This document shows, piece after piece, positions 23,638 to 51,760 of a stretch of 64,000 nucleotides of DNA. Made by a program: the position numbers and the translations under genes. This DNA is from Telopea speciosissima (taxonomy: Eukaryota > Streptophyta > Magnoliopsida > Proteales > Proteaceae): assembly GCF_018873765.1 (NCBI RefSeq), contig NC_057921.1:65957557-66021556 (forward strand). The letters run 5' to 3'. Position 1 is the stretch's first letter. The number at the start of each line of letters is the position of its first letter. The notes under the pieces are model-generated. The model was not told the origin of the DNA, ran no database searches, and worked only from the letters and a program-made list of their open reading frames with translations.

Positions 23638-24122
23638 TGTTATGTGTCTAATGGGGTCCACTCTAGTGCATGGGCGCTAGATTGGGCCAGCATAGTATGA
23701 GATAGGTTAAAGGGCTTGATTTAATGCATTCCATCAGCTCTTGAGCTTTTGGCGTATCGATCAAGTACCTAACATTTGGTATCAGAGTCGGACTGCACAT
23801 CACGGGTTCGAGTCACAGAAAGGGCTACCTGGAGTAGAGAGAAAACCGTCAAGAAAGGGTTACCTACCGCCGAGCAAAAACCTTGGAGTAGAGTGGAGCC
23901 ACTTGGAAATGACTACGTACCGCTAAAGTGAAAGCTACCTAGAGTGGGATCCGCCAAAGATGACGGCTGTGGAAGCGTGGTGGTCCGTTATGTGTTTAGT
24001 GGGATCCACTCTAGTGTATGGGCACTAGATTGGACCAGCCGAGTATGAGATAGGTTAAAAGGCTTGAATTAACTTGTTCCATCAGCTCTGAAGCTTTTGG
24101 CATATCGGTCAAGTATCTAACA
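23638..24122 (+). mobile_element. TRIM retroelement with two ~137-bp LTRs
   Basis: Two direct repeats, 23638-23774 and 23986-24122, share ATGTGT(C/T)TA, CCACTCTAGTG, GTATGAGATAGGTTAAA, GCTTTTGGC and TC(A)AGTA(C/T)CTAACA. Right after the left LTR comes TTTGGTATCAGAGTCGG (23775-23791), which fits a primer-binding site for initiator tRNA-Met. The 211-bp internal part has no protein frame. These are the defining features of a terminal-repeat retrotransposon in miniature. The LTRs differ at about 15-20 sites by eye, so it is an old insertion. A target duplication is not clear, and no 5S-like sequence of the Cassandra type was recognised. Confidence 0.85.
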
Positions 24123-24191
24123 GTGTGAGTACATACTTGGATTGGCAATCCAAAGTATGGCCCACCATCTACCCTATCAAGTACAAGCAGA

Positions 24192-24392
24192 GTTTAAAAA
24201 TCTTGAATTTAAGATCCGGATCAGTCCTGGTCTATTTTGGTCTGGACTAGTTAGGAATTAGGATCGGTGATGAATGAATAAGACTCAGACCAAATATACC
24301 CTAACCCTAATGTTTGGAAGGGAATCAGCTGAGTTGGATTGGTTAGAATCGAGATTGGCTGAACTGATTGACCCAATCCTGATTTTTTAAAC
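24192..24392. repeat. GATTCGG-rich MITE relic
   Basis: Bounded by GTTTAAAAATC and GATTTTTTAAACC, an inverted pair of about 12 bp. The interior has GGATCAGTCCTGGTC and AATCGAGATTGG words. It is the clearest example of this family's ends in the window. Confidence 0.55.
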
Positions 24393-24746
24393 CGTATGTA
24401 CACGGTTCTTTCCTTTCGTTTCATATTTCACAGGTTCTTTTTTTTTGCTAAATATAATTATAATTAAAATTATTAAATGATGACATAGATAACATATCCA
24501 TAAAATTTGTGATTTCAAACCTCACATAAACTACCAAATGGAAAATGTTAACAAATGAAAACCTCTAATTTTCCCACTACCAACCTAAGAAAGCACAAAG
24601 TTTCTTAGCGGTAGGCTCTAGGTGTGCTTAATCCATGTCAAAGTTTAAGTCAAAATAAAGTAAGCTAAAAAAAAATAAATTAAATTCTGGTAAAAATTAT
24701 TGAAAATGCTGAAAAACAATTAACTAAAAATATGAGGGAAAAACCA

Positions 24747-25664
24747 ATTTAGGGGTGAACATAAATGATAAAATTCCCTTTTGAGCCATCTAGAGATGAG
24801 TGTCAATAGTGGTCTGTCTATTTCTTTTTTGGGGAGTGTTCTGCGTGGGGAGTGCAAGGGCCACGCGTGTGTAGTAGTCAGTGAGAGTGCGCATGCTTGC
24901 ATCTTGGGGGATGGAATTTTCGCCTTTCATGGGGGGTGGGACGGTCATTTTGTCCCCTTGTCTGGGCGTAGCCCTGTGTCCCCACAAAGAACTTTTCTTA
25001 TTTTTTTTGGGTAAACAATGGTATGCCTATTTCTACCCTATGGTTAAAGTTGTAGAGGGTTGGAATTTAGTGAAAATTTTCTTTTCTTTTTTTTTTGTAA
25101 AATTTTGGTGAAGAAATAAACCCTTAGTCGCATATACTCACATGTCAAGGTTTAGTTCAACAGGTTTACCAAAAGGTAAAATTTCAGATTAAGGCATTGA
25201 TGAATATAGAATACCTAGAATTTTGATAGATTATAGAGAGATGCCCATACATCATTGAGAAGCAAAATATTATGGGTCCGAAATTTGATACATGGTCAAT
25301 CCAGACCATTCCTTTGCCGTTCAATGGCTGAAATTATTACGTCATCCTTCTATTTGAGATGTAATATATGGCACACACATATCCTTAGTCCTTGGGAGAG
25401 TGAGGCAACCAAAAAACTTGTCGTACTTTGAAACCCATGGTATTACATGCTTGGGTACATTATAATGGGAAAATGTCTCAGCGGGGGGGGGGGGGTGAAA
25501 TGATCACCCCACACCCGAGATGTCATGCATACTCTCATTGGCTGCCATGTGAACATGGTCCATGCGCTCCCCCAAAAAGAAATAGGCATACCATTATTGA
25601 TACTCATCTCTAGGTGGCTCAAAAGGGAATTTTACCATTTATTCTCACCCCTACATTGGTTGGT
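24747..25664. mobile_element. ~0.9-kb element with ~100-bp terminal inverted repeats
   Basis: The left arm (24747-24845) contains AGGGGTGAACATAAATG, AAAATTCCCTTTTGAGCCA and CTAGAGATGAGTGTCAATA. The right arm (25565-25664) on the minus strand reads AGGGGTGAGAATAAATG, AAAATTCCCTTTTGAGCCA and CTAGAGATGAGTATCAATA. The interior has GC-rich repeats with GGTGGGACGGTCATTTTG (24931-24950) and a run of G at 25482-25494, but no transposase. Long terminal inverted repeats suggest a non-autonomous Mutator-like or foldback element. No target duplication was confirmed. Confidence 0.6.
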
Positions 25665-25684
25665 AAAACTTTTTTTTTCAGGTT

Positions 25685-25871
25685 TGAGAGACACTATGGT
25701 GCTGCCAGTTATCAATGATATTCGACATTTGTTTCCGTACTTCCAACAATGCTCCTTCTACTTCATTTCCAGAGATAGCAACTCAGTAGCGGATTCTTTG
25801 GCTCGAAAGGCCCTCTTCTTAACGTGTAGGATAGATTGGCCCATATCCAGTCCTTGGATTCAGACCTTATA
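25685..25871 (+). pseudogene. RNase H-like domain fragment (LINE relic)
   Basis: Reads RHLFPYFQQCSFYFISRDSN, then SVADSLARKALF and WPISSPWIQTL followed by a stop. It aligns with the C-terminal part of the RNase H relic at 21930-22393 (NSVANSLARRALS, WPISNPWLLEL). Only the last third of the domain is present, next to the inverted-repeat element, so it is a truncated LINE or RVT_3 remnant and not a gene. Confidence 0.6.
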
Positions 25872-26858
25872 GTTGTTGTGCACAATGGGCCCAACCGCAC
25901 GATGGGCATTGGACCGCCCCCAGTACTGGGGGCAATAATTTTTCGTGGCCATATGGGTGCTAAGCATGGTTGCAGGCATGGCCGCATGACACTAGGCATG
26001 CCTGTAGTGGACCAAGCGTTGCGTATGTGAATCTATAAAATATGAAGAAAATTTCTAGCACAATTGGTTGGTACTTGGTTCCCAATCAATAGAATGTTGA
26101 TGTCCCAGGATGTCAAGGGTTGGACTCTCTAATCTTCATCTTGTGCCTTAAGAAATGCCCTTTTCCCCTCACTCCAATCATGGGTGTGAATTCATATTCG
26201 GAATTGAAACCTTGAACTGAAGTCAAAATCGACCGTTTAAAACCTAATCAAATTGAAAAGATTCAATCTTGTTTTGATTAAGGAAAGTATAATTTCATTC
26301 CGTTTGGTTTGATTTCGATTTTATACTAAAAATAGCGGTTTGAATTGAATTGAATAATATGAGATTTGACACATATAGACCGAACCCAAACAAAATCTTA
26401 ATCGCTTAACACTACAATCATGGAATTGAGTTCCTCTCCAGGGAGTCCAATATGCCCAATACGCTCAGAGAGCATCCAGCCATTGGACTGTACCACACAC
26501 ATTTATAGGAGGGCACCGAGATAACCTAGATCGCATTCGAACTGAAATGGAAACCTAATAAATTGAAACTGAAAAGTATTCGATTTCGATTTGTATATAT
26601 TATATTATACCTAAACAAAAAGGGGAAAAGAAAGAACCAATACGGAACCAATTGATACCCTTCGTTTTTTTTTTTTAATTAAAAAAGAGCTTATATATTA
26701 TAAATTATCAGCAGAGAATTACATTCTTAGATAATTCTTCCTCCTAGCATCATTCTGCAGTAGTAGAGAAAGTGCTGTGGAAAGAGCGAAAAATAAAAAG
26801 AAATTTTTTTTTTTAAGGATATATTTAGTCATTTCTTCAAAGAAAATATGTATGATAC
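25872..26858. other. Gene-free stretch upstream of spermine synthase
   Basis: AT-rich DNA. A block at about 26176-26410 with AATTGAAACC/GAACCGAA-type words may be another MITE relic. Runs of T/A lie near 26665-26690 and 26804-26816. No gene is seen; the right end is the spermine synthase promoter. Confidence 0.4.
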
Positions 26859-26866
26859 TATAAATA
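26859..26866 (+). promoter_or_regulatory. Probable TATA box of spermine synthase
   Basis: TATAAATA, followed about 30 bp later by the likely start of transcription. A leader exon to 27011 (donor AATCAG/GTAACAG) and a 5'-UTR intron ending at TTTAG (27324) then lead into the coding exon. I saw no upstream ATG in this spliced leader. Confidence 0.6.
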
Positions 26867-27355
26867 GGCATCAGACGTTTTCAGCATTTCCACCTGAACG
26901 GGAAACCAGAGGCCGAAGGAGAGAGAGAAGGCGCTCTCACAAAAAAGGCTTGGCGGCATTTGCTTGTTGCTTGTATCAGAAGAAAACCTTAATCACCACC
27001 ATTAAAATCAGGTAACAGAAGCAAAGTGCCATCTCCTTCTCTTCAAATCACTCTATTCACTCGCCAAGCCAATTGTATTTTCTGTTTCTTCTTATTCCTT
27101 GTCATTAAGAATGGTATGAGAAGAAGTCTCCATGTTTCAACTTCGACAGCCTCTCGGTCCTTGAACCCTAGGTACATGGTCTGTGGACAGTGTTTGTATT
27201 TTATACTGTGTCTTGATTTGTGTTTTCTATTGGAGGAAGAACATTGGTAGAGCTTTATCTTTTCTTTTACCTTTATTTTTTGTTCATCCCTCTTTTTTTG
27301 TTTTGTTAATTCTTTGTTGTTTAGACACTGGAGAAGGTGAAGAAAAGAATTATCT

Positions 27356-41342
<13,987 letters not shown>

Positions 41343-42862
41343 CCCAATTGATTGGCAAATTGTACTTCATTTAACTTTCTGGTATATGGAAATGCGTGTG
41401 TTTGCTAGAAGGGTAGTCAATGTAGCTATGTAAACTTGTAACTTAGACTTCCCTACTTATTTGAGACCTTACAGTAAACTTGTTCTTTTTTCCATATAAA
41501 TTGGGATTTTTTAATGGGTGTGTGTTGGGCCGGGTTTTGGGGGAAGGGGGGAGGGGGGGGGGGGGGGGAAGGGAGGGAAGCGGAGTCGCCACATGCCCTC
41601 ACTCTGAATTAAAATTGCAAATCCTTCAATTGCTGCCTTGTAGCAGTTCTGACTGGGTAGAAATTGTGTGTGGAAGTGGACCCTAATGTCCTCTGTTCAC
41701 CTGTCAAATTCTAGTCTAATCTGAGTTTGCTAAGTGGCAAAACTAAATATTAAAAGAATTAGGGAATACCAAGGACTATAATGAGGTGTATGAACATAGA
41801 GTCTAATTCAATCTAAATACTCTCCCATGTATTGACATGTTTTCCCAATTTTTCTCTCTGTAGTTATTTCAGCAACTACTACGTACACTTAGTCTTGGAT
41901 TTTGTTTCAGGTTTCAACTAAAAAAAAGTTTTGGATTGTGTAAAACATGTGGTTGGCCAACTGGAAAATTCCATTTGGGTTAAAACTTTATATGTGAACA
42001 AGGGACCTAGGGGTTTGTTTATTTGTCTACATATTTTAGGCCTCATATGAATTGCCTTTTTTTTTTTCTTTCGGTGAAGGCCTCATATGAAATTGCCAAG
42101 TTGAGAAATTTCAGTCCAAATGAAATAGAGCTTTGAAAACATAGGGCAATAAGAGAAATAATCCATTTATGGTCAATCAAATAGTCAAAATTGTCATATC
42201 ATCATTCCATAAGTTACAAGTAGGAATGTGCCACTTATCTAGGGTTTCTACGCTGATTTTTTCAAAAAAAAAAAAAAAAAAAAAAAACTTTGATCTATTT
42301 TGTTAGTCAATTTAATGGCTATCCCCAAAGGAGGAGTTTGGAGGAGGGGGGAAGGCAATAAGACTTGAAGCATCGTGGCACAAAACAAACTATATTCATC
42401 TGATTCATTTGGTAATGAAAAAGTTGTAAAGCTTACAAACAGTAGTACACAGAAACCCGTGAAGTTTTTTTAAAAATAAAGAAACAAAGACTCCAAAGAA
42501 ATTGGTTGAGAGTTGAGACTCTCAGATCTCTCTCTTCTCTTTCTAAGTAATGAGGTGGAGGAGAAAGAGGATGAGCACTCCTTGTTCTGTCTCTTCACTC
42601 CCTTCTCCCCTCTGATCCTCAGTCTTATTAAAGACACTAAAAACTGAGTCTTAGCTAAGACCCCTAACGAAAAGAAAACCCCACATCTAAACGAGGAGGA
42701 GATTCATAATATCTATAAACAGAAAAGAGAAAAGGAAAGCCACCCTTGTGTGGACTGTCACTACTTCTCTATCTCGCCGTACCTTCACAATTTCTTGGTT
42801 CTACAGCTCCATAGAAAAATCAGAGCGAATCACGCTTGTGTGTTTTCTTCTCTTCTCACTCT
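41343..42862. other. Convergent intergenic region, SPMS / endoglucanase
   Basis: Holds the 3' untranslated regions of two convergent genes. A G-rich run at 41539-41580 and a poly-A run at about 42264-42287 are the only notable features. No gene is seen between. Confidence 0.5.
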
Positions 42863-46195
<3,333 letters not shown>

Positions 46196-46520
46196 TCAAG
46201 CATAAAGAGCAAAACCCAAATGCAGAAGCAACCTGACCTGCTTAGTAAATAAAGTTCAAAAAAAATAGGAAGACAGATCTGCTCTGCAACAAAAATAACT
46301 ACTAAATGGGAAAGGTACTTATAGGTCCCAAGACAAACCCATTTATCTCCTCAAAAGACTACCAACAATGGTAGATTGATTAGGAAAAATGGCAATGTTG
46401 GTCTGGTTTATCAGCTAAAATTTCTGCCAAACCCACCGAGAAAGAAGAGGAACAGTGTTTCTGGGAGAGAAACAGGGGTCTGTGGGTAGAGAAATATGTT
46501 GAATTGTAGACCTCAATCCT

Positions 46521-46530
46521 CTATATAAGG
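46521..46530 (-). promoter_or_regulatory. Probable TATA box of the GH9C gene
   Basis: On the minus strand CCTTATATAG, about 345 bp upstream of the start codon, implying a leader of roughly 310 nt. No other TATA-like match in this stretch is as good. Confidence 0.55.
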
Positions 46531-46982
46531 AGGAGGGAAGGATGGTCCCCAGAGCTAAGATAGTTGGCAGAGATTAATTAATGTTTTGTTTTTCCCTAAA
46601 AATTAAAATTTTAACTCAAATATTTTCTTATGCATTTCCCTTTCGAGGGGCCGAAAACAGTTGAGAAAGAGCGAACAGAGTCATGTGGTCGTTTGTGCAT
46701 TTGCTGAAAAGAGTGGGTGTGTTTTCAATTAGGTCTTCCTATAGAATTTACTGCTACTTATTATGATAATTATTATTTTTTGTTAATACTTTTCTGGAAA
46801 AAAGAAAACCGTCAGGCTGTGTGCAGCCTTCACCCACAGGAAGGGCAAAATGACCGCTCCACCCCTGAGAAGTGAAAAATTCTACCCTTACCCCATACTG
46901 TTCTCATTTGCCAGTACGCTGGTGCCTGCCAACAATCCTCCTCCCTATCTTTTATTTTTTTCCCCCTTATATATAACCTGGT

Positions 46983-47227
46983 CATGGTTTTAGGCATCAA
47001 TAGCACATCGGCTTATTCATAGTGGTTTTGGCTGTGATGGATATTGATACCTGACTGATACACTATAGTAGTGTTGGAACATGAGCGAGTAAAATGGTCA
47101 AAAAACTTAGGTATTAGTTTATTGAGGGTTAAAATGAATTGATCCGGTCAATAAGTATCGATATCGATATCAATATCAATTTTAAAATTGATAGATACCC
47201 AATCCAGTACCGTGCACTAAAACCATG
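46983..47227. mobile_element. MITE, CATGGTTTTAG family, copy 1
   Basis: Ends are inverted: CATGGTTTTAGGCATCAAT on the left and GTGCACTAAAACCATG on the right. The interior is made of GATATCGATATC-type words. A second copy at 58063-58287 has the same two ends. A target duplication is not obvious for this copy. Confidence 0.65.
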
Positions 47228-47343
47228 CTTATGATAACTTCATGTTTGATGCCATTTACCACAAAAAGCAATTGATTAGAGTGGAATGGCAGATGGCTGC
47301 TTATGAATTGTATTATTGGAAACCAACTATGGTAGTAAGAAAC

Positions 47344-47688
47344 CAAGGTTGTGAATTGGTTTAGTTTCGATTCAAGATACAATGTATGGAAATCGAAACC
47401 AAATAAGAACCTCTTTTTCAAACCAAAATCAAATCGGCAATATTTTATTTTTTGTTTTATTTTTATTTGGTTCATTATTCGATTTTGACCCGTTTGTATT
47501 TGATTTAGACCATATTTTAGGTGTTTAGGTAAACTTTTTACATCTTCAAATCATTTTCAATCCAAAAATCAAATCAAATTAAAAAAAGATTTCATGTTTT
47601 AAAATCTAAATCGAACCGATTTGTTTTGATTTGATACAATTTGATTTAAAACGATTGATTTCAATTTCAATTCTAAATTGACACCCTT
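47344..47688. mobile_element. hAT-like MITE, TGACACCC family
   Basis: The left end is CAAGGTTGTGAATTGGTTT and the right end AAATTGACACCCTTA, a diverged inverted pair. It is flanked by TAAGAAAC (47336-47343) and AAAGAAAC (47689-47696), an 8-bp duplication with one mismatch. The interior is AT-rich with AAATCGAA/TTGATTT words. Related to 48827-49418 and 58858-59532. Confidence 0.6.
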
Positions 47689-48826
47689 AAAGAAACAATC
47701 TTTAAAGGATATTTTGCATACTTTGAGATAGAAAATGTCTTTTACGGACCGTAGGAGCCCGTGAGAAAAGTGTTCCAAATAGATATGGATTGGGGGATCC
47801 CACGCTTTTGCTCTGTTACCACTTTTTCTCTTTGAATTGTTCTAAGATACGCGCCAGCACTAGCTTAAAGTGCAATGCTACGTGACTCGTGAGCACATAA
47901 AGAAGAGACAAAAAGTGCATGCGCTCAAAATAGGCAAAAATCCCCTTAGCCTAGTTTAAAGGTGTCGATATTCAGTCCAAACCGGTCTGATTTGATCAAT
48001 TCAATCCGAATCGAATATTTATCTGTTTAGTTTTGGACTAGGATTTTATGAAATAGGTGGAAATTGAAATAAAAAACTGGACCAAACCCGATAAAAAAAC
48101 TAAGACTGGATCGATGGTAATCCGATAAGGAATCGAAAACCCCGAAAAACTGATTTTGCCAGTGAAGCATGCATGGACAGTACTACTACTACTAGTGGCC
48201 AGAAGTACTTGATCCTCCTTAGTCCTTGCTCAATCCTCTACCGACAAAATTTATATGTATAGTCAGTCTCGGATTGCTGATGGCCACTTAGAGTCTCGAC
48301 AGAGAGGGAGAGACCCACACAAGTCTCGCCGATCTGATGATTCCATACTTGTTGTCGTCAACGCCCTCATAGAAATGTGTCCTTGAGAGATTGTTCCGTC
48401 TGGTATCATCTCCGCTTTTAGCGCCGATCGAAGAAACCCTTCTCTTAAACCTAAGGAGAATCCAATTATTAATTAGATTAACAGCAGCAGAGAGGAGAGA
48501 GAGAGAGGGAAATGTTATGATCCAATGATAGATTAATACTAGAGTTAAGGGAGCGCAAGGACCACGTGTCGTAGCATTAGGGTCGGATTTTCATCTTTCA
48601 TGGGGGCAGATCAGTTACAAACGAGAATGGATCATTTGCACGTATCAACCGGTGAACGTACATCTCAGGGTCAATCATATTTTAATTTTATTTCCATAAA
48701 ACCCTTCCCCTTCCCCTTGTAAATGATCAAAATAGGATAGGTGGTTGGTTCTCACATGTACGTTCACCTGTTGGTATGTGTAGAGGAATCGAACTCGTTA
48801 CAAACACACATACACTCTCTCTCACC

Positions 48827-49418
48827 TAGGGGTGTCAATCGGTTGATTAGGTTCGATTTATTCTGTTTCGGTGTGGCTTTTAGGGAAACCAAAATCGAAT
48901 CAATAAGGATTTTTTGATTTCGGTACGGTTTGGTTTCGTATCGATTTTCTATTTATGATAACGGGCTGATAGCAATTTGGATTCGATTCGGTACCAGTTT
49001 TTTTAAAACAAGTTGGACTTGGTTTATGCCTATTTTCGCCTATTTCTCTTTTCAACTACATAAAATATTTCATTAACCCCACACTTAAAAAGGAGATAAA
49101 TGAAAAAAACATTGTTACAAATCAATTTCTCTATTTTCATAGCCTCATATCATTGATTTGTAACAATTTCCCTTATAACCATAAATTTGCTCACTAATTT
49201 TGAAATCAATTCAATTATTCATAATTTTATACTCATTATTTTTTTATTGGTTTCATTCGGTTCGATTTTTTATATGTTATCGATCGGTCCAATGCAGTCC
49301 GATTTTCAATCAGTCCTATCATACCCCAATCCAGTAATAATCGGTTCAGTTCGATCTCAAATTTTCTCGATCGGTTTCGATCGATCTTAATGGTTCGGAC
49401 TAGGTTTTGACACCCTTA
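48827..49418. mobile_element. hAT-like MITE with perfect 8-bp target duplication
   Basis: The left end TAGGGGTGTCAATCGG and the right end TTTTGACACCCTTA are inverted repeats. CTCTCACC flanks both sides exactly (48819-48826 and 49419-49426). The interior has ATCGGTTCGATT-type words and no transposase. The size is 592 bp. Confidence 0.85.
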
Positions 49419-49426
49419 CTCTCACC

Positions 49427-51583
49427 CAATGCCCATGTCAAGGTTAAAAAGATCCGAATCTGGATCTGAATCGGTGTGGCAGATTCTGATCAAAATCACG
49501 GTTTGGAACAAGAACTCAGTAAGATAAAAGAGAGCTTATGATCCGATTTCCAAACGATTCCAAAACTCAACAACCCGATAAAGAGCACACTCTCTTCTCA
49601 GGCCGACCTTATTTAATTTTCCACTTTTTATATTTATTTTATCTTATTTCTCCTATAGTAAAGTTAAATCCGCCGACTTGTGTTTTGTCCTCAAACAGTG
49701 GCTTCTACACTTTATAATTTGAACTTTGAAGAAAGTCTTAAATTAATGTAATATAAATTAGTTAGCTAATCTACTATTAAATTCCTACTGTTTTTCCATG
49801 TTAAAAAGGGAGAAGTCGTAAGAGACTTGAAAGGGAAATATGTAAAGTAAAAAAGAGCATTAAAAATGAGATAGAGAGAGTGTGTGTGTGTCCCCACCTA
49901 CACCACATAAACTGCCTTTATTCCCCAACCCCAACCGCAATCAACGGCCTTCTCTCAAGAGGGAAAAGTTTTAAAACAAACAAAAAAGCGCAAAGAGATT
50001 GTCCTTCTTTTCCTCCTCTTGTTTTAGATAGAAAGGGTGAAAGCATTGTTTAAAAATTCATAATTGGAATTAGAATCGGATTGGTCGAATTAATCATGAC
50101 TGATCCAGCCAAATTTGTTTTTATCGGTTTCGAATTGATTTAAGGTATCTGATATCGGTACGAATTGGGAGTTTTGGCAAAAAAATGATTCGTTTTTTAA
50201 TTTACGCTTGATAGGGCCCAATAAAGGTTGATATGTGACCGATATGGTTCGTTTCGCATTGCATATTCTAATCTAGTGCAAATCGTTCGAAATCTTCTTG
50301 AACCCTAGAAATTCAGTATTGATAGGTTAAGATTTGTATTGGGATTTGCCGATTCGATTCAAACCAATAATCTAAGTGGACTGAATCAGCAATTCAAACC
50401 GTTTCAACCTAAATTAACGATCCAATCTGATTCCTTGACCGGTTGAACCCGGTTCCATGACGGCCACGCCAATGTTCATACTCCAGCCGCCACCGGCTTG
50501 TCTGGACTCTCTTTATATTAATATGTAAGAATGGTGATCGAGAAGGGAAGAGCACCAAGCAACTTAAATCAAATAAAGGGTTGCTTGGATTAATTGATAA
50601 TTAATTAGTTAGTTAAATCAGAATTTCATAAAGTGCATGTTAATTTGAGATCCCCTAATCCTCTTCTCATCCTTTTCGAATCTCTCTTTCCGTTTTTCCA
50701 TTTCTAAAAAGAGAAAAAAATAATTTTTTCGTATCTTATGCAATCGTACTTTTCTTGATTGGGAAGACCACCACCTTTGTTAGTTTCTACATTCACATTG
50801 TATTGGAGAAGCTAGAGGTGGATGTAACTTTGGTCCAAACTCGGAATCGGGTATGGATCAATCTTCCTCAATTCGGATTTGATTCCGATTTGGGTCATTC
50901 CAACAAAGTTGGAATTAGTTTGTAAACCGGTCAAACTCGGCTAAACTCGATCCTACTTCAAATAAAGGGATTTTAAAATCCGGCTTTGGTCTACTCAAGT
51001 ATTTTATAGTTGGATTTGGAATCGAATTGTTCCTTGTCAATTTGGATTAGAATTAATTAGAATTAGTCCCATAAACCCTAGAATCAATCCCTCAGATCCA
51101 AAAAACCTAGATATTCAATCTCAAAAACCCTAAAATCGCCCGTTCCAAAATGTCCAGAATCAAATTCACTCATGGCCAAATATGCCAATCCAATTTCAAT
51201 TTTTGAAAAATGGTCATTATGCATTTTCCTTGATAGAAAAAAGTGTGACAATATCTCTATGGAAGAAACATTATACATTCAAATGATCTTCAAAGGATTT
51301 AGTTTTTCTTTGCCCATGGTGAAAAAAGAATCTCTTACCTCATTGTTTCTGATAATTAAATGTAATTTTAGAAATAGTAAAAGACATTTTGGACCTTTAT
51401 CCTTCTTCAAAACTGTTTGCAAAAGGGGGGGGGGGGGGGGGAGGTGTTTCTTCAAACTTTTTTGGTGTCTTAGACTAGTCTTTAATCTGGAGTTCTAAGA
51501 TTCTCTATTATCGATTACTTGTGTCCAAATGCAGCGCATTAGGAAGAAAAGTTCCCTTATTTTTGTCACTTTTGTCAATTAAC
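49427..51583. other. Gene-free repeat-rich stretch
   Basis: Contains degenerate GATTCGG/AATCGGATTGG blocks at about 49440-49560, 50045-50465 and 50815-51165, AT-rich spacers and a G-run near 51426-51442. No gene is seen on either strand. Confidence 0.45.
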
Positions 51584-51760
51584 TAGGTATCAAAGTCTTG
51601 TCACAGGGTCCAGGTTCGAGTCCCCACCTATGAAGCGTTACACAAGGTAGAGGGACAACTTCATGTAACCAGGGTTTTACTTTGGACCTGAACCGTAAAC
51701 TCGGGCAAGTTAAAGAGTTTCCTCTTTAGCGAGAAAGAAAAATGGTATCAAAGTCTTTGC
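51584..51760 (+). repeat. tRNA-related SINE-like fragment
   Basis: The phrase GGTATCAAAGTCTT occurs at 51586 and again at 51744. Downstream of the first lies GGTTCGAGTCC (51613-51623), a perfect polymerase III box B. A box A match is weak. This may be a tRNA-derived SINE or a TRIM-type primer-binding region; compare GGTATCAGAGTC followed by GGGTTCGAGTC in the TRIM at 23777-23816. Confidence 0.4.

Noticed and set aside
23638..24122. Cassandra-type TRIM
   Set aside because: Cassandra LTRs carry a 5S rRNA-like sequence; none was recognised in these LTRs.
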